Below are positions 26,547 through 36,988 of a stretch of DNA of 64,000 nucleotides, in pieces. The position numbers and the translations under genes were made by a program. Location: NCBI RefSeq assembly GCF_004348975.1, contig NZ_SMFP01000014.1, forward strand, positions 19,176-83,175, given 5' to 3'. Under the pieces are notes generated by a model that was given only the letters and a program-made list of their open reading frames with translations, was not told the origin of the DNA and ran no database searches. Numbering within the stretch: the first letter of the stretch is position 1; the number at the start of each line of letters is the position of its first letter. The stretch comes from Antarcticimicrobium sediminis. GTDB lineage: Bacteria; Pseudomonadota; Alphaproteobacteria; Rhodobacterales; Rhodobacteraceae.

Positions 26547-27752
26547 ATGCGCCCAGCCCAGACCCCGCCGCATCTGCTGACCCTGATCTTGGCCAATGCG
26601 CTTTCTGTCCTGACACTGAACATGTTCCTGCCCTCGCTGCCCAAGATGGCCGAGGCGCTGCAGGCCGACTATGGCCTCGTGAATCTGTCGGTGGCGGGAT
26701 ATCTGGCGATTTCGGCAATCCTGCAACTGATCATGGGGCCGCTGTCGGACAGGTTCGGGCGGCGCCCGGTGATGTTGATCAGCACGGCGATTTTCGCCGG
26801 GGCCTCGGTCGGCTGTGCGTTGGCGCAGGATATTTGGGTATTCTTGGGCTTTCGCATGCTGCAGGCGGGGATCGTGTCGGGCCAGGTGCTGTCGCGGGCG
26901 GTGATCCGGGACCTGCACGAACCCAAGGCGGCGGCAAAGATGCTGGGCCATGTTGCCATGGCGATGGCGCTGGCGCCGATGTTGGGGCCGATGCTGGGCG
27001 GCGGGCTGGACATGGCCTTTGGCTGGCGGTCCTCCTTTGTCCTGTATGCGGTGCTGGGCACCTTCATGCTGGTGATCCTTTGGGGCGATCTGGGCGAGAC
27101 AAATCCCACCAGCGCAAGCCTGAGTTTTCGTGATCAGATGCGCGATTACCCCGAGCTTTTTCGCTCGCGCCGGTTCTGGGGGTACAGCCTGTGTTACGCC
27201 TTTGCCGTGGCGGGGTTCTTTTCCTTCATCACCGGGGCACCTTTGGTGGCGGCGGCGTGGTACAACCTGAGCCCCGCGGCGCTGGGGCTGGGGATCGGGA
27301 TCATCACGCTGGGTTTCATGGCGGGCAATTTCGTCTCTGGCCGGATCGGCGCACGCAGCGAGTTGGTGACCATGGTTCTGGCCGGGCGTATCTTTGCCAC
27401 CGTGGGGCCGGTGGCGGGGCTGGCGCTGTTCTGGTCCGGGATGGGGACGCTCTGGGTGTTTTTCGGCTCGGCCATCGTGGTGGGATTCGGCAACGGGCTG
27501 ACAAATGCCAATGCCAGCGCCGGCGTGATGTCGGTGCGCCCGCGGCTGGCGGGCAGTGCCTCGGGTCTGTCGGGGGCGATGACGGTGGGGCTGGGGGCGG
27601 TGATGACCAGCATTACCGGGGCCTTGGTGACGCCGGAACACGCGCCTTATATCGTGCTGTCGATCATGCTGGTGACCAGCATCCTCGGGCTGCTCGCGGC
27701 GCTTTACGTGCGTTGGGTTGATCAGCGCGATCCCTTGCCACCGTTGAACTGA
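26547..27752 (+). CDS. MFS multidrug exporter, Bcr/CflA type
   Basis: Twelve-helix major facilitator of 401 residues. The loop 2-3 motif GPLSDRFGRRPVM near residue 65 and a motif C-like stretch (LAPMLGPMLGGGLD) in helix 5 mark a drug:proton antiporter. The opening MFLPSLPKMAEAL, with an acidic-free first helix, and the RDLHEP segment resemble Bcr/CflA proteins. Substrate not predictable. Confidence 0.86.
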   Translation: MRPAQTPPHLLTLILANALSVLTLNMFLPSLPKMAEALQADYGLVNLSVAGYLAISAILQLIMGPLSDRFGRRPVMLISTAIFAGASVGCALAQDIWVFLGFRMLQAGIVSGQVLSRAVIRDLHEPKAAAKMLGHVAMAMALAPMLGPMLGGGLDMAFGWRSSFVLYAVLGTFMLVILWGDLGETNPTSASLSFRDQMRDYPELFRSRRFWGYSLCYAFAVAGFFSFITGAPLVAAAWYNLSPAALGLGIGIITLGFMAGNFVSGRIGARSELVTMVLAGRIFATVGPVAGLALFWSGMGTLWVFFGSAIVVGFGNGLTNANASAGVMSVRPRLAGSASGLSGAMTVGLGAVMTSITGALVTPEHAPYIVLSIMLVTSILGLLAALYVRWVDQRDPLPPLN

Positions 27753-27884
27753 GGGTGCCTTGCGCGCGCCGTGGTGCGACGTGGTGCGGAAGGCTTTTCA
27801 ATCGCGCCTGCCCGTGCTAGGCGGCGCGCAATGTCAGCACCGTCCCGCAGCCCCGCTGGGACGGGTACTCAAGGAGCATTTTCA

Positions 27885-28307
27885 ATGACACTGGAACGCA
27901 CGTTCTCGATCATCAAACCCGACGCCACCCGCCGCAACCTGACCGGCAAGATCAACGCCAAGTTCGAAGATGCCGGCCTGCGCATCGTCGCGCAGAAGCG
28001 GATCCTGATGACCAAGGCACAGGCCGGCGAATTCTACGGCGTACACAAGGACCGCCCGTTCTATGACGAACTGTGCGAGTTCATGTCGTCCGGTCCGGTC
28101 GTGGTGCAGGTTCTGGAAGGCGAGAACGCCATCGCCAAGAACCGTGAAGTGATGGGCGCCACCAACCCCGCAGACGCGGCCGCCGGTACTGTGCGTGCCG
28201 ATTTTGCCGAGTCGGTTGGCGAAAACTCGGTCCATGGCTCGGACGCACCGGAAACCGCCGCTGTCGAAATCGCCTATTTCTTCGCTGGCACCGAACTGGT
28301 GGGCTAA
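27885..28307 (+). CDS. ndk: Nucleoside diphosphate kinase
   Basis: Balances nucleoside triphosphates through a phosphohistidine. The 140-residue protein has the active-site [12 protein letters not shown], with the phosphorylated histidine near residue 117, and the opening [15 protein letters not shown]. The start is set by an AAGGAG site; the upstream-extended frame from 27771 is not needed. A strong terminator follows. Confidence 0.96.
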   Translation: MTLERTFSIIKPDATRRNLTGKINAKFEDAGLRIVAQKRILMTKAQAGEFYGVHKDRPFYDELCEFMSSGPVVVQVLEGENAIAKNREVMGATNPADAAAGTVRADFAESVGENSVHGSDAPETAAVEIAYFFAGTELVG

Positions 28308-28365
28308 GCCAGCCAAAGACCGGGCAGGGGGCCACTGGCCCCTTGCCCTGCGTGTCAGACCAGAA

Positions 28366-28389
28366 AGCGCCCCACGGGGCGCTTTTTTT
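28366..28389 (+). terminator. Rho-independent terminator after ndk
   Basis: AGCGCCCC-AC-GGGGCGCT forms a perfect 8-bp stem followed by seven T residues. A second, weaker GC-rich inverted repeat at about 28322-28349 precedes it. Confidence 0.93.
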
Positions 28390-28486
28390 GTGTCTGGATG
28401 GATTTAGGGGCTGACATTGATCATCGCGTAACGGCTACCGCGCAGTGGCGGCATTGGGTCACGGTATGTCAAAGTTTCGGAGGTTT

Positions 28487-28560
28487 TGGAGCGGGTAACG
28501 AGAATCGAACTCGTAACTTAAGCTTGGGAAGCTCGCGTGATACCTTTTCACCATACCCGC
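28487..28560 (-). tRNA. tRNA-Gly (anticodon CCC)
   Basis: Minus-strand cloverleaf of 74 bases with encoded CCA. The acceptor stem GCGGGTA/TACCCGC is perfect, as is the T arm ACGAG-TTCGATT-CTCGT. The anticodon loop TTCCCAA gives CCC. The anticodon stem is weak: one G-T pair and one C-A mismatch at its top. Confidence 0.9.
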
Positions 28561-28654
28561 GCTCTGGAGCGTTTGGATAATCGCGACGCCGCCGGGCGTC
28601 AAGGGGGGAAGACGCCCGGACTGTCGGTTTGTTTGCTGCCGCCGGGCGGGCGGT

Positions 28655-30715
28655 TCAGCTGCTCTTGCGCCGCCGCCGTCGACCGCCGGTCTCGCCTTCG
28701 CCACCACGGGTGTTGAACGACACATCGGGGAGCGTCACCACCTTGGACAGTTCCGGAAACGGGTCGGTCTTGTGCGGGATGGCGTTGGCGGCGACGAAAT
28801 GCTCCTGAAATTTCGGCTCAATCGCGGTTTCCACCTTGGTGATCTCGCGCACGGTGGCTTCGATCTCGGCACGCGAGTCGATATTGCACAGCGCGATGCG
28901 CGCACCGGTGCCGGCGGCGTTGCCCGCGCTGGTGACCTTGTTGAGCGGCGCATCGGGGATCATGCCCAGAACCATGGCGTGTTTGGTCGAGATATGGGCG
29001 CCAAAAGCCCCGGCGAGCACGATGCGATCCACCTTGTCCACGCCCATGTCGTCCATCAACAGCCGCGCCCCGGCATAGAGCGCCGATTTGGCAAGCTGGA
29101 TGGCGCGGATATCGCCTTGTGTCACGGTGATGCGCGGGCCGCCCTCGGCGCTGGCATCATGGAGCAGATAGGAATGCGTGCGCCCTTCGGGGATGCAGCG
29201 CGGCGTGCCGGTCTGTTCGGCGGACCCGATCAGCCCAGAGGCATCGACCAGCCCGGCAATCCGCATTTCCGCCACCGCCTCGATGATACCAGAGCCGCAG
29301 ATGCCGGTGATTCCGGTGGTCGCGGTGGCGGCGTCAAAGCCGGGCTCTGTCGACCACAACTCGCAGCCGATCACCTTAAAGCGGGGCTCCTTGGTCTCGG
29401 GGTCGATCTCGACCCGTTCAAGTGCCCCGGGCGCAGCGCGTTGTCCCGAGCTGATCTGCGCCCCTTCAAAGGCCGGGCCGGTGGGCGACGAGCAGGCCAG
29501 CACGCGTTCGGTATTGCCCAACAGCAATTCGGCATTGGTGCCGACATCGACAATCAACACCAGATCCTCGGATTTGCCCGGCTGTTCCGACAGTGCCACG
29601 GCGGCGGCATCGGCCCCGACATGTCCCGCGATGCAGGGCAGAAGATAGATCCGCGCCCGTGGATTCATCGCGTCGAGCCCCATCTCCAACGCGCCAAGGC
29701 GCATGGAATCGGAGGTGGCCAGCGCGAAGGGTGCCTGACCCAGTTCAACCGGGTCGAGCCCGAGCAACAGGTGGTGCATCACCGGGTTACAGACAAAGAC
29801 GGTTTCAAGAATGAGGTTGGGATCAATGCCGCTCTCGGAGGCGATGGAGCGGATCAGATCGTTGATCGCCTCGCGCACCGAGGCCGTCATCTCGCGGTCG
29901 CCGCCGGGGTTCATCATCGCGTAGGACACCCGACTCATCAGATCCTCGCCGAACCGGATTTGCGGGTTCATGATGCCGGAAGAGGCGACAACCTCGCCGG
30001 TGTCCAGATCGGTCAGATGCGCCGCGATGGTGGTCGAGCCAAGGTCGATGGCGAGGCCGAAAAGCCCGCTTTCATGCAGGCCGGGCCAAATTTCGGTCAG
30101 GCGGGCGGCACCACCTGCATGGTCGCGGAAAAGGGCGACGGTAACCCCCCAGTTGCCCTTGCGCAGGGTGGGCTGGAGTTTCGACAGCAGGGTCAGGTCG
30201 GCGGTGATGCCGTCGATCTGCCATTGCTCGCGCAGGGCGCGTTCCAGCCGCTCCAGATCGCCGGTGGGCGAATGCATGTCGGGTTGATCCACTTCGACAA
30301 AATAGAGCCTTGTGGCCGGGTTCATGGTGATGGCGCGGACCGAGGCGGCCTTGCGCACGACCTGGCGGTGTACCTGGCTTTCGGGGGGCACGTCGATGAC
30401 AACGTCGCCCTGAACGGTCGCCTGACAGCCCAGCCGGCGGCCCGGTTTCAGCCCGCGCTTGTCGTCATAGCGTTGCTCGACCGCGTTCCAGTCTGACAAC
30501 GCCCCCTCGGAGACGGTGACACCGTGTTTGGGGAATTCCCCATAGGAGGGGGTGATCTGACATTTCGAACAGATGCCGCGCCCGCCGCAGACCGAATCGA
30601 GGTCGACACCCAACCGACGGGCGGCGGTCAGAACCGGGGTGCCCTTTGGAAAGCGTCCGCGCTTGCCAGAGGGCGTAAAGACGACGAGGGGATCGACGTG
30701 GGGATCTGTGCTCAT
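28655..30715 (-). CDS. Ferredoxin-ASKHA protein (corrinoid reactivation type, DUF4445)
   Basis: A 686-residue protein. The N-terminal plant-type [2Fe-2S] ferredoxin domain has ligands Cys43, Cys49, Cys52 and Cys97. A linker is followed by a large actin-like ATPase (ASKHA, DUF4445) starting at IDLGSTTIAAHLTDLDTGEVV near residue 220. This is the architecture of RamA/AcsV-type activators that reduce inactive Co(II) corrinoid proteins to Co(I) using ATP. A corrinoid protein or methyltransferase gene would be expected beside it, but none is here. Demethylation of methylamines or betaines and one-carbon metabolism are candidate settings. Confidence 0.85.
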   Translation of the reverse strand: MSTDPHVDPLVVFTPSGKRGRFPKGTPVLTAARRLGVDLDSVCGGRGICSKCQITPSYGEFPKHGVTVSEGALSDWNAVEQRYDDKRGLKPGRRLGCQATVQGDVVIDVPPESQVHRQVVRKAASVRAITMNPATRLYFVEVDQPDMHSPTGDLERLERALREQWQIDGITADLTLLSKLQPTLRKGNWGVTVALFRDHAGGAARLTEIWPGLHESGLFGLAIDLGSTTIAAHLTDLDTGEVVASSGIMNPQIRFGEDLMSRVSYAMMNPGGDREMTASVREAINDLIRSIASESGIDPNLILETVFVCNPVMHHLLLGLDPVELGQAPFALATSDSMRLGALEMGLDAMNPRARIYLLPCIAGHVGADAAAVALSEQPGKSEDLVLIVDVGTNAELLLGNTERVLACSSPTGPAFEGAQISSGQRAAPGALERVEIDPETKEPRFKVIGCELWSTEPGFDAATATTGITGICGSGIIEAVAEMRIAGLVDASGLIGSAEQTGTPRCIPEGRTHSYLLHDASAEGGPRITVTQGDIRAIQLAKSALYAGARLLMDDMGVDKVDRIVLAGAFGAHISTKHAMVLGMIPDAPLNKVTSAGNAAGTGARIALCNIDSRAEIEATVREITKVETAIEPKFQEHFVAANAIPHKTDPFPELSKVVTLPDVSFNTRGGEGETGGRRRRRKSS

Positions 30716-32518
<1,803 letters not shown>

Positions 32519-32579
32519 ACCCGGGCGGACCGCTCGATCAGGGCGGCCCGCTTGATAACGAGATAAACGGAGAACCTTC

Positions 32580-33758
32580 ATGACCCCGGCAGCCCGCGTC
32601 GCCGCAGCGATCGACATTCTGGACGAGGTGTTGGCCGGCAAACCTGTCGAACAGGCGCTGACCGGCTGGGCACGGCATAGCCGGTTCGCCGGGTCCAAGG
32701 ACCGGGCCGCGGTGCGCGATCATGTCTTTGACGCGGTGCGCGCACGCCGGTCGCTGGCCGCTCTGGGCGGGGGCGAGACCGGGCGCGGGCTGATGCTAGG
32801 CGCCTGCCGCCGCGATGGCACCGATCCTGACCTGCTGTTCTCCGGGGTGGCCTATGGTCCGCCCGCCCTCACGCCGGAAGAGCGTGCGGCGGGGCGTGAC
32901 CCGGAACCGGGGGCCGAGGCGCTGGATATCGCCGATTGGCTCTGGCCCGCGTTCCGCGACAGTCTGGGCGACAGCAATGAGGCGGCGGCCCGGGCCCTGC
33001 AAACGCGTGCGCCGGTACATCTGCGGGTGAATCTGGGTAAAGGCGGGGTAGACGGTGCGGTTGCGGCGCTGGCCGAGGAGGGGATCGAAACCCGTCCCCA
33101 TCCGGCGGCCGACACCGCGCTTGAGGTGGTGACAGGCGCGCGGCGCATCCGCAACAGCGTGGCCTATCGCGACGGGTTGGTGGAATTGCAGGATGCGGCC
33201 AGTCAGGCCGTGGTTGCCGCGTTGCCGCTGACCGATGGGATGCGGGTGCTGGATTATTGCGCCGGCGGGGGCGGCAAGACGCTGGCCATCGGCGCGCGGG
33301 CCGAGGTTGCGCTTTTTGCCCATGACGCCTTGCCGCACCGCATGCAGGATCTGCCCGAACGTGCCGCGCGGGCAGGGCTGAAGGTTGATATTCTGGAGCC
33401 GGAAGATCTGGAGGGCGCGGCCCCGTTTGATCTGGTTCTGTGTGACGTGCCCTGTTCCGGCAGCGGGGCTTGGCGGCGCGCGCCCGAGGGCAAATGGAGA
33501 CTGACGCCACAGGCGCTGGACGAGGTGATCCAGACCCAGGCCGAGATTCTCGACCGGGCCGCCACGCTGGTGGCCCCGGGCGGTGTGCTAGCCTATGCCA
33601 CCTGTTCCGTGCTGGCGCGCGAGAACGGCGATCAGATCGCCGCCTTCCTCGCCCGGCACTCAGGCTGGCACAACAGTTGGCAACACGCCTGGTCTGTCGT
33701 GGCGGGAACCGATGGGTTCTTTTCGGCGCAGTTGACTCGCGATCCCACGCCGTCATAA
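32580..33758 (+). CDS. RsmB/NOP-family RNA m5C methyltransferase
   Basis: SAM-dependent RNA cytosine-5 methyltransferase of 392 residues. A NusB-like N-terminal part is followed by motif I (CAGGGGKTLAIGA near residue 225), motif IV with the first catalytic cysteine (DVPCSGSGAWRR) and motif VI with the second (YATCSVL). It is shorter than E. coli RsmB. The target is probably 16S rRNA, but other rRNA or tRNA sites cannot be excluded. It lies downstream of guaB, probably co-transcribed. Confidence 0.87.
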   Translation: MTPAARVAAAIDILDEVLAGKPVEQALTGWARHSRFAGSKDRAAVRDHVFDAVRARRSLAALGGGETGRGLMLGACRRDGTDPDLLFSGVAYGPPALTPEERAAGRDPEPGAEALDIADWLWPAFRDSLGDSNEAAARALQTRAPVHLRVNLGKGGVDGAVAALAEEGIETRPHPAADTALEVVTGARRIRNSVAYRDGLVELQDAASQAVVAALPLTDGMRVLDYCAGGGGKTLAIGARAEVALFAHDALPHRMQDLPERAARAGLKVDILEPEDLEGAAPFDLVLCDVPCSGSGAWRRAPEGKWRLTPQALDEVIQTQAEILDRAATLVAPGGVLAYATCSVLARENGDQIAAFLARHSGWHNSWQHAWSVVAGTDGFFSAQLTRDPTPS

Positions 33759-33784
33759 TCTTTCTTGGGTGGAAAATCAGAGCG

Positions 33785-33800
33785 TTAATGCGGGCTTAAC
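33785..33800 (+). promoter_or_regulatory. CtrA-binding box upstream of cckA
   Basis: TTAA at 33785-33788 and TTAAC at 33796-33800 are separated by exactly 7 bases, matching the full alphaproteobacterial CtrA site TTAA-N7-TTAAC. It lies 55 bases before the cckA start codon and just after the stop of the preceding gene. Confidence 0.72.
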
Positions 33801-33855
33801 CGCTATGCCGCGAAATGGGCGGTAGCGATTCCCCCTGCGGACGGAGCCCCCAAAC

Positions 33856-36174
33856 GTGACAAGCCGCCCGATCACAAGCCGCCCAATCACCGTGAAATCC
33901 TTGTTGCCGGTTCCGGCACCTGCCCGTGCGCGGGTTGCTGCGGTTTTGCTGCTGGAAATCAGTCTGGTCGTCGGCGGTGTGTGGCTGGCGCCGGCCGGGC
34001 TGGCGTCGCTGGGGATGATCGCGGCGGGCGCGACGCTGGGGCTGGTGTTCGTGGGGATGGCGCTGCGCCGTCTGGTGATGCGGCGCGGGCTGGACGTGGC
34101 CAACGAACTGTTGGAAGGGTTCATCGAAAAGGATGCCTCGGCAAGTTTCGTGACCGATGCCGATGGTAGCGTTCTTGCGCGCAACGCCGCCGCAGAGGCG
34201 CTGTTTCCCGAAACCGCGAGCGATACCCTGGCCGGGACGCTACGCTCGATCTTTGCCAACCCCTCGGCGCTGCTGTACCGGTTGCAGATGCACGCGGAAA
34301 AAGACGGTGCGACCTATGAAGATGTGGTGACGCGGCGCGGCCATGTGCGGTTGGCGGTGCATCAGATGGGGCGGCAAGGCTTTTTGTGGCGGGTCGAGGA
34401 TATGTCCGAGCGGCCGCAAGCAGCCCAAAGCGGCGCGGCGCTGCCGGTGCCGCTGATCTCGCTGGGGCGGTCGGGCACGGTGCTGTTCATGAATGAGGCG
34501 GCCCGCTCGCTTGTGGGGCAGCGGGTGAAATCGCTGGACCGTCTGTTCCCGGCGCTGCCGCTGCGAGCGGGGCAGGTCAACGTGATTTCGACCAAGGACG
34601 GGCTGCGCGATGTGCTGGTATCCGAGTTCGACGGTGGTGCCGGTCGGCGCGAGTTGTTCTGCCTACCGGTGGACGGGCAGGAGGGGGGCGGGCGCGCGTC
34701 GGGCTTTGATACCTTGCCGGTGGCGATGCTCAAGGTGGCGGCGACCGGGCGCATTCTGTCGGCAAACCGGCAGGCGGCCGGCCTGTTGGGCGCGGCTCCG
34801 GATCCGGAGGCAACGCTCGAGTCGCTGATGCAGGGGCTGGGTCGTCCGATCATGGACTGGCTGCGCGAGACGGCGCAGGGCAAGATCGGGAAGAATTCGG
34901 AATTCCTGCGGTTGACCCGCAAGGACAGGGAGGTTTTCGTTCAGGTCACCCTGAGCCGCGTGGTCGAACAGGGCGAGCCGATCATGATCGCCGTGCTGAA
35001 TGACGCGACCGAATTGAAGACGCTGGAGGCGCAGTTCGTCCAAAGCCAGAAGATGCAGGCGATCGGTCAACTCGCCGGCGGTATTGCGCATGATTTCAAC
35101 AACCTGCTGACTGCTATTTCGGGGCATTGCGACCTGTTGCTGTTGCGTCATGATCGCGGCGATCAGGATTTCAGAGATCTTGAACAGATCCGCCAGAATG
35201 CCAATCGCGCGGCCTCTCTGGTGGGGCAATTGCTGGCGTTTTCGCGCAAGCAGACGCTGCGCCCCGAGGTGCTGGATCTGCGCGATACGCTGTCGGATCT
35301 GACCCATCTCCTGAACCGTTTGGTGGGCGAAAAAGTGACCCTGACCTTGAGCCATGAACCGGTGCTGCGCCCGATCCGGGCCGACAAGCGGCAGCTGGAA
35401 CAGGTGTTGATGAATCTGGTGGTCAACGCGCGGGATGCGATGCCACAGGGCGGCGAGATTCGCATCGAAACCGAGGTGGTGACGCTGGACGCGACCCTGC
35501 AACGCGACCGCGCGACGGTTCCCCCGGGGGAATATGTGACCGTCAAGGTGTGTGACGAGGGCACCGGCATCCCGCAGGACGATCTGCAAAAGGTGTTCGA
35601 GCCGTTCTTTACCACCAAGCGCACCGGCGAGGGCACCGGGCTGGGCCTGTCGACGGCCTATGGCATCATCAAGCAGACCGGCGGGTTCATCTTTGTCGAT
35701 AGCGTCGAGGGCAGCGGGACGGAGTTCACCCTGTTTCTGCCGGTCTTTGAGCAGACGGGCGAGACCGCGCGGCCCGTCGCCGCACCGCTCAAGGGGCCCC
35801 CGCTTCAGGGCGACGGGGTGATCCTGTTGGTCGAAGACGAGGCGCCGGTACGGGCCTTTGCCGCCCGTGCGTTGCGCCTGCGCGGGTATACGGTGCTGGA
35901 GGCCGAATCAGCCGAGGATGCGCTGAAAATGCTGGAAGATCCGGCGCTGCTGGTGGATGTGTTCGTCACCGATGTGGTGATGCCAGGCTTGGATGGGCCG
36001 AGTTGGGTGCGCGCGGCCCGCAAGGACCGGCCCGAGGTGCGGGTGGTTTTCGTGTCGGGTTATGCCGAGGGCGCCTTTGGCGAGGCCGAACCAGAGGTTC
36101 CGAATTCGGTCTTCCTGCCCAAACCCTTCTCTCTCACACAGTTGGCCGAGACGGTCTTTCAGCAGATGCACTGA
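33856..36174 (+). CDS. cckA: Hybrid histidine kinase CckA
   Basis: Membrane hybrid kinase at the top of the CckA-ChpT-CtrA phosphorelay; 772 residues from a GTG start. Two helices (about 20-60) are followed by PAS regions (about 85-180 and 280-390). The HisKA motif GGIAHDFNNLLTAISG carries the likely phospho-acceptor His412. A HATPase domain (MNLVVNARDAMPQGG, then GTGLGLSTAYGIIKQ) and a receiver domain with phospho-acceptor Asp706 in VTDVVMPGLDG follow. The AHDFNN box and hybrid layout are specific to CckA. In this family it controls flagella and GTA production or release, not the essential cell cycle of Caulobacter. The last 19 bases including the stop are tandemly duplicated. Confidence 0.93.
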   Translation: MTSRPITSRPITVKSLLPVPAPARARVAAVLLLEISLVVGGVWLAPAGLASLGMIAAGATLGLVFVGMALRRLVMRRGLDVANELLEGFIEKDASASFVTDADGSVLARNAAAEALFPETASDTLAGTLRSIFANPSALLYRLQMHAEKDGATYEDVVTRRGHVRLAVHQMGRQGFLWRVEDMSERPQAAQSGAALPVPLISLGRSGTVLFMNEAARSLVGQRVKSLDRLFPALPLRAGQVNVISTKDGLRDVLVSEFDGGAGRRELFCLPVDGQEGGGRASGFDTLPVAMLKVAATGRILSANRQAAGLLGAAPDPEATLESLMQGLGRPIMDWLRETAQGKIGKNSEFLRLTRKDREVFVQVTLSRVVEQGEPIMIAVLNDATELKTLEAQFVQSQKMQAIGQLAGGIAHDFNNLLTAISGHCDLLLLRHDRGDQDFRDLEQIRQNANRAASLVGQLLAFSRKQTLRPEVLDLRDTLSDLTHLLNRLVGEKVTLTLSHEPVLRPIRADKRQLEQVLMNLVVNARDAMPQGGEIRIETEVVTLDATLQRDRATVPPGEYVTVKVCDEGTGIPQDDLQKVFEPFFTTKRTGEGTGLGLSTAYGIIKQTGGFIFVDSVEGSGTEFTLFLPVFEQTGETARPVAAPLKGPPLQGDGVILLVEDEAPVRAFAARALRLRGYTVLEAESAEDALKMLEDPALLVDVFVTDVVMPGLDGPSWVRAARKDRPEVRVVFVSGYAEGAFGEAEPEVPNSVFLPKPFSLTQLAETVFQQMH

Positions 36175-36193
36175 CTTTCAGCAGATGCACTGA
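36156..36193 (+). repeat. Perfect 19-bp tandem duplication at the cckA stop
   Basis: The final 19 bases of cckA, ending in TGA, are repeated immediately and without mismatch at 36175-36193. The protein is unaffected because the first copy keeps the stop. Replication slippage is the simplest cause. Confidence 0.95.
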
Positions 36194-36201
36194 CGACGGC
36201 A

Positions 36202-36795
36202 TCAGTCGATGCTGTCGTACAGCGCGAATTCCTCGGCGCATTTGCGACGATAGCGGGCCTCGGTCTTGGCGGACAGTTCCAGCACCATTTCCGGCGAGAC
36301 ATTCTCGCGCGCGGTCTCGATCCGGGTCTTGAGCCGCTCTTCGAGAAAGCGGTTGAGTTTGTCCGGTGCCTCATGGCGGAACATATGGGTGACGCGCAGC
36401 CCGTTGGGGCGCGGTTCGAGAAACTTCGCCTGGCTGCCCACATTCGCAAAGCCCGGGCGCTCGCCCTTGAGATAGGCATCGACAAAGGCATCGAAGCTGA
36501 TGTCATGGGTCGAGTTGGGCTTGCCCGCCATGAAGGGGCGGCGGCGATAGCGGTACCAACTGCCCAGCCAACTGATCGGCTCTCGCATCACGGCGAGAGT
36601 CTCCATCTCGGTCTTGCAGGCCTTTTCGAACATCGGGCGAAAGAATCTGTTGTAGCGATAGACCGGCGCGTGCTTCAGCTCGGGCGGATCGGAAACGACG
36701 ATGTCGGCGCGATCCCGCAGGGCGGTTTCATACGCGGTTGTTCCGGTTTTCGGCACCGAGAGGAACACCAGTCGTTCTTTATAGAAAACAAGCAT
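36202..36795 (-). CDS. Sulfotransferase family protein
   Basis: Cytoplasmic PAPS-dependent sulfotransferase-like protein, 197 residues. The 5'-phosphosulfate loop SVPKTGTTAYE lies near residue 14 and the 3'-phosphate site VMREPISWLGSWYRYRR near residue 68. It is short for the superfamily but has both PAPS sites. The acceptor is unknown; bacterial relatives modify exopolysaccharide, lipids or secondary metabolites. It is convergent with cckA and upstream-divergent from recA. Confidence 0.8.
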   Translation of the reverse strand: MLVFYKERLVFLSVPKTGTTAYETALRDRADIVVSDPPELKHAPVYRYNRFFRPMFEKACKTEMETLAVMREPISWLGSWYRYRRRPFMAGKPNSTHDISFDAFVDAYLKGERPGFANVGSQAKFLEPRPNGLRVTHMFRHEAPDKLNRFLEERLKTRIETARENVSPEMVLELSAKTEARYRRKCAEEFALYDSID

Positions 36796-36888
36796 TTAGA
36801 CTTTTACCTTCCTGTCCCAGCCAAGCCAAGACTGCCGTAAACTCAAATTTAACTCAATTGCGAAAGGGTTGGAGGCGCAAGTTTTCGA

Positions 36889-36932
36889 TTGATATGTTCT
36901 CTTTTTGATCTCATAAAGAACAGGTAGGGAAC
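36889..36932 (+). promoter_or_regulatory. recA promoter with LexA (SOS) box
   Basis: TTGATA (36889-36894) and CATAAA (36912-36917) are spaced by 17 bases. A perfect alphaproteobacterial SOS box GAAC-N7-GAAC lies at 36918-36932, immediately after the -10 and over the expected start of transcription. A second imperfect box GTTC-N7-GATC lies within the spacer at 36896-36910. Repression by LexA would block promoter clearance. Confidence 0.85.
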
Positions 36933-36988
36933 AAACCGATGATTGCCGCCCGGGATCGGGTGTGACACTAAGGAAGGTGAACGGGGCT

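Noticed and set aside
28487..28560. tRNA-Gly as a possible pseudogene because of its weak anticodon stem
   Set aside because: The acceptor, T arm, anticodon loop and encoded CCA are intact, so a functional tRNA is more likely.
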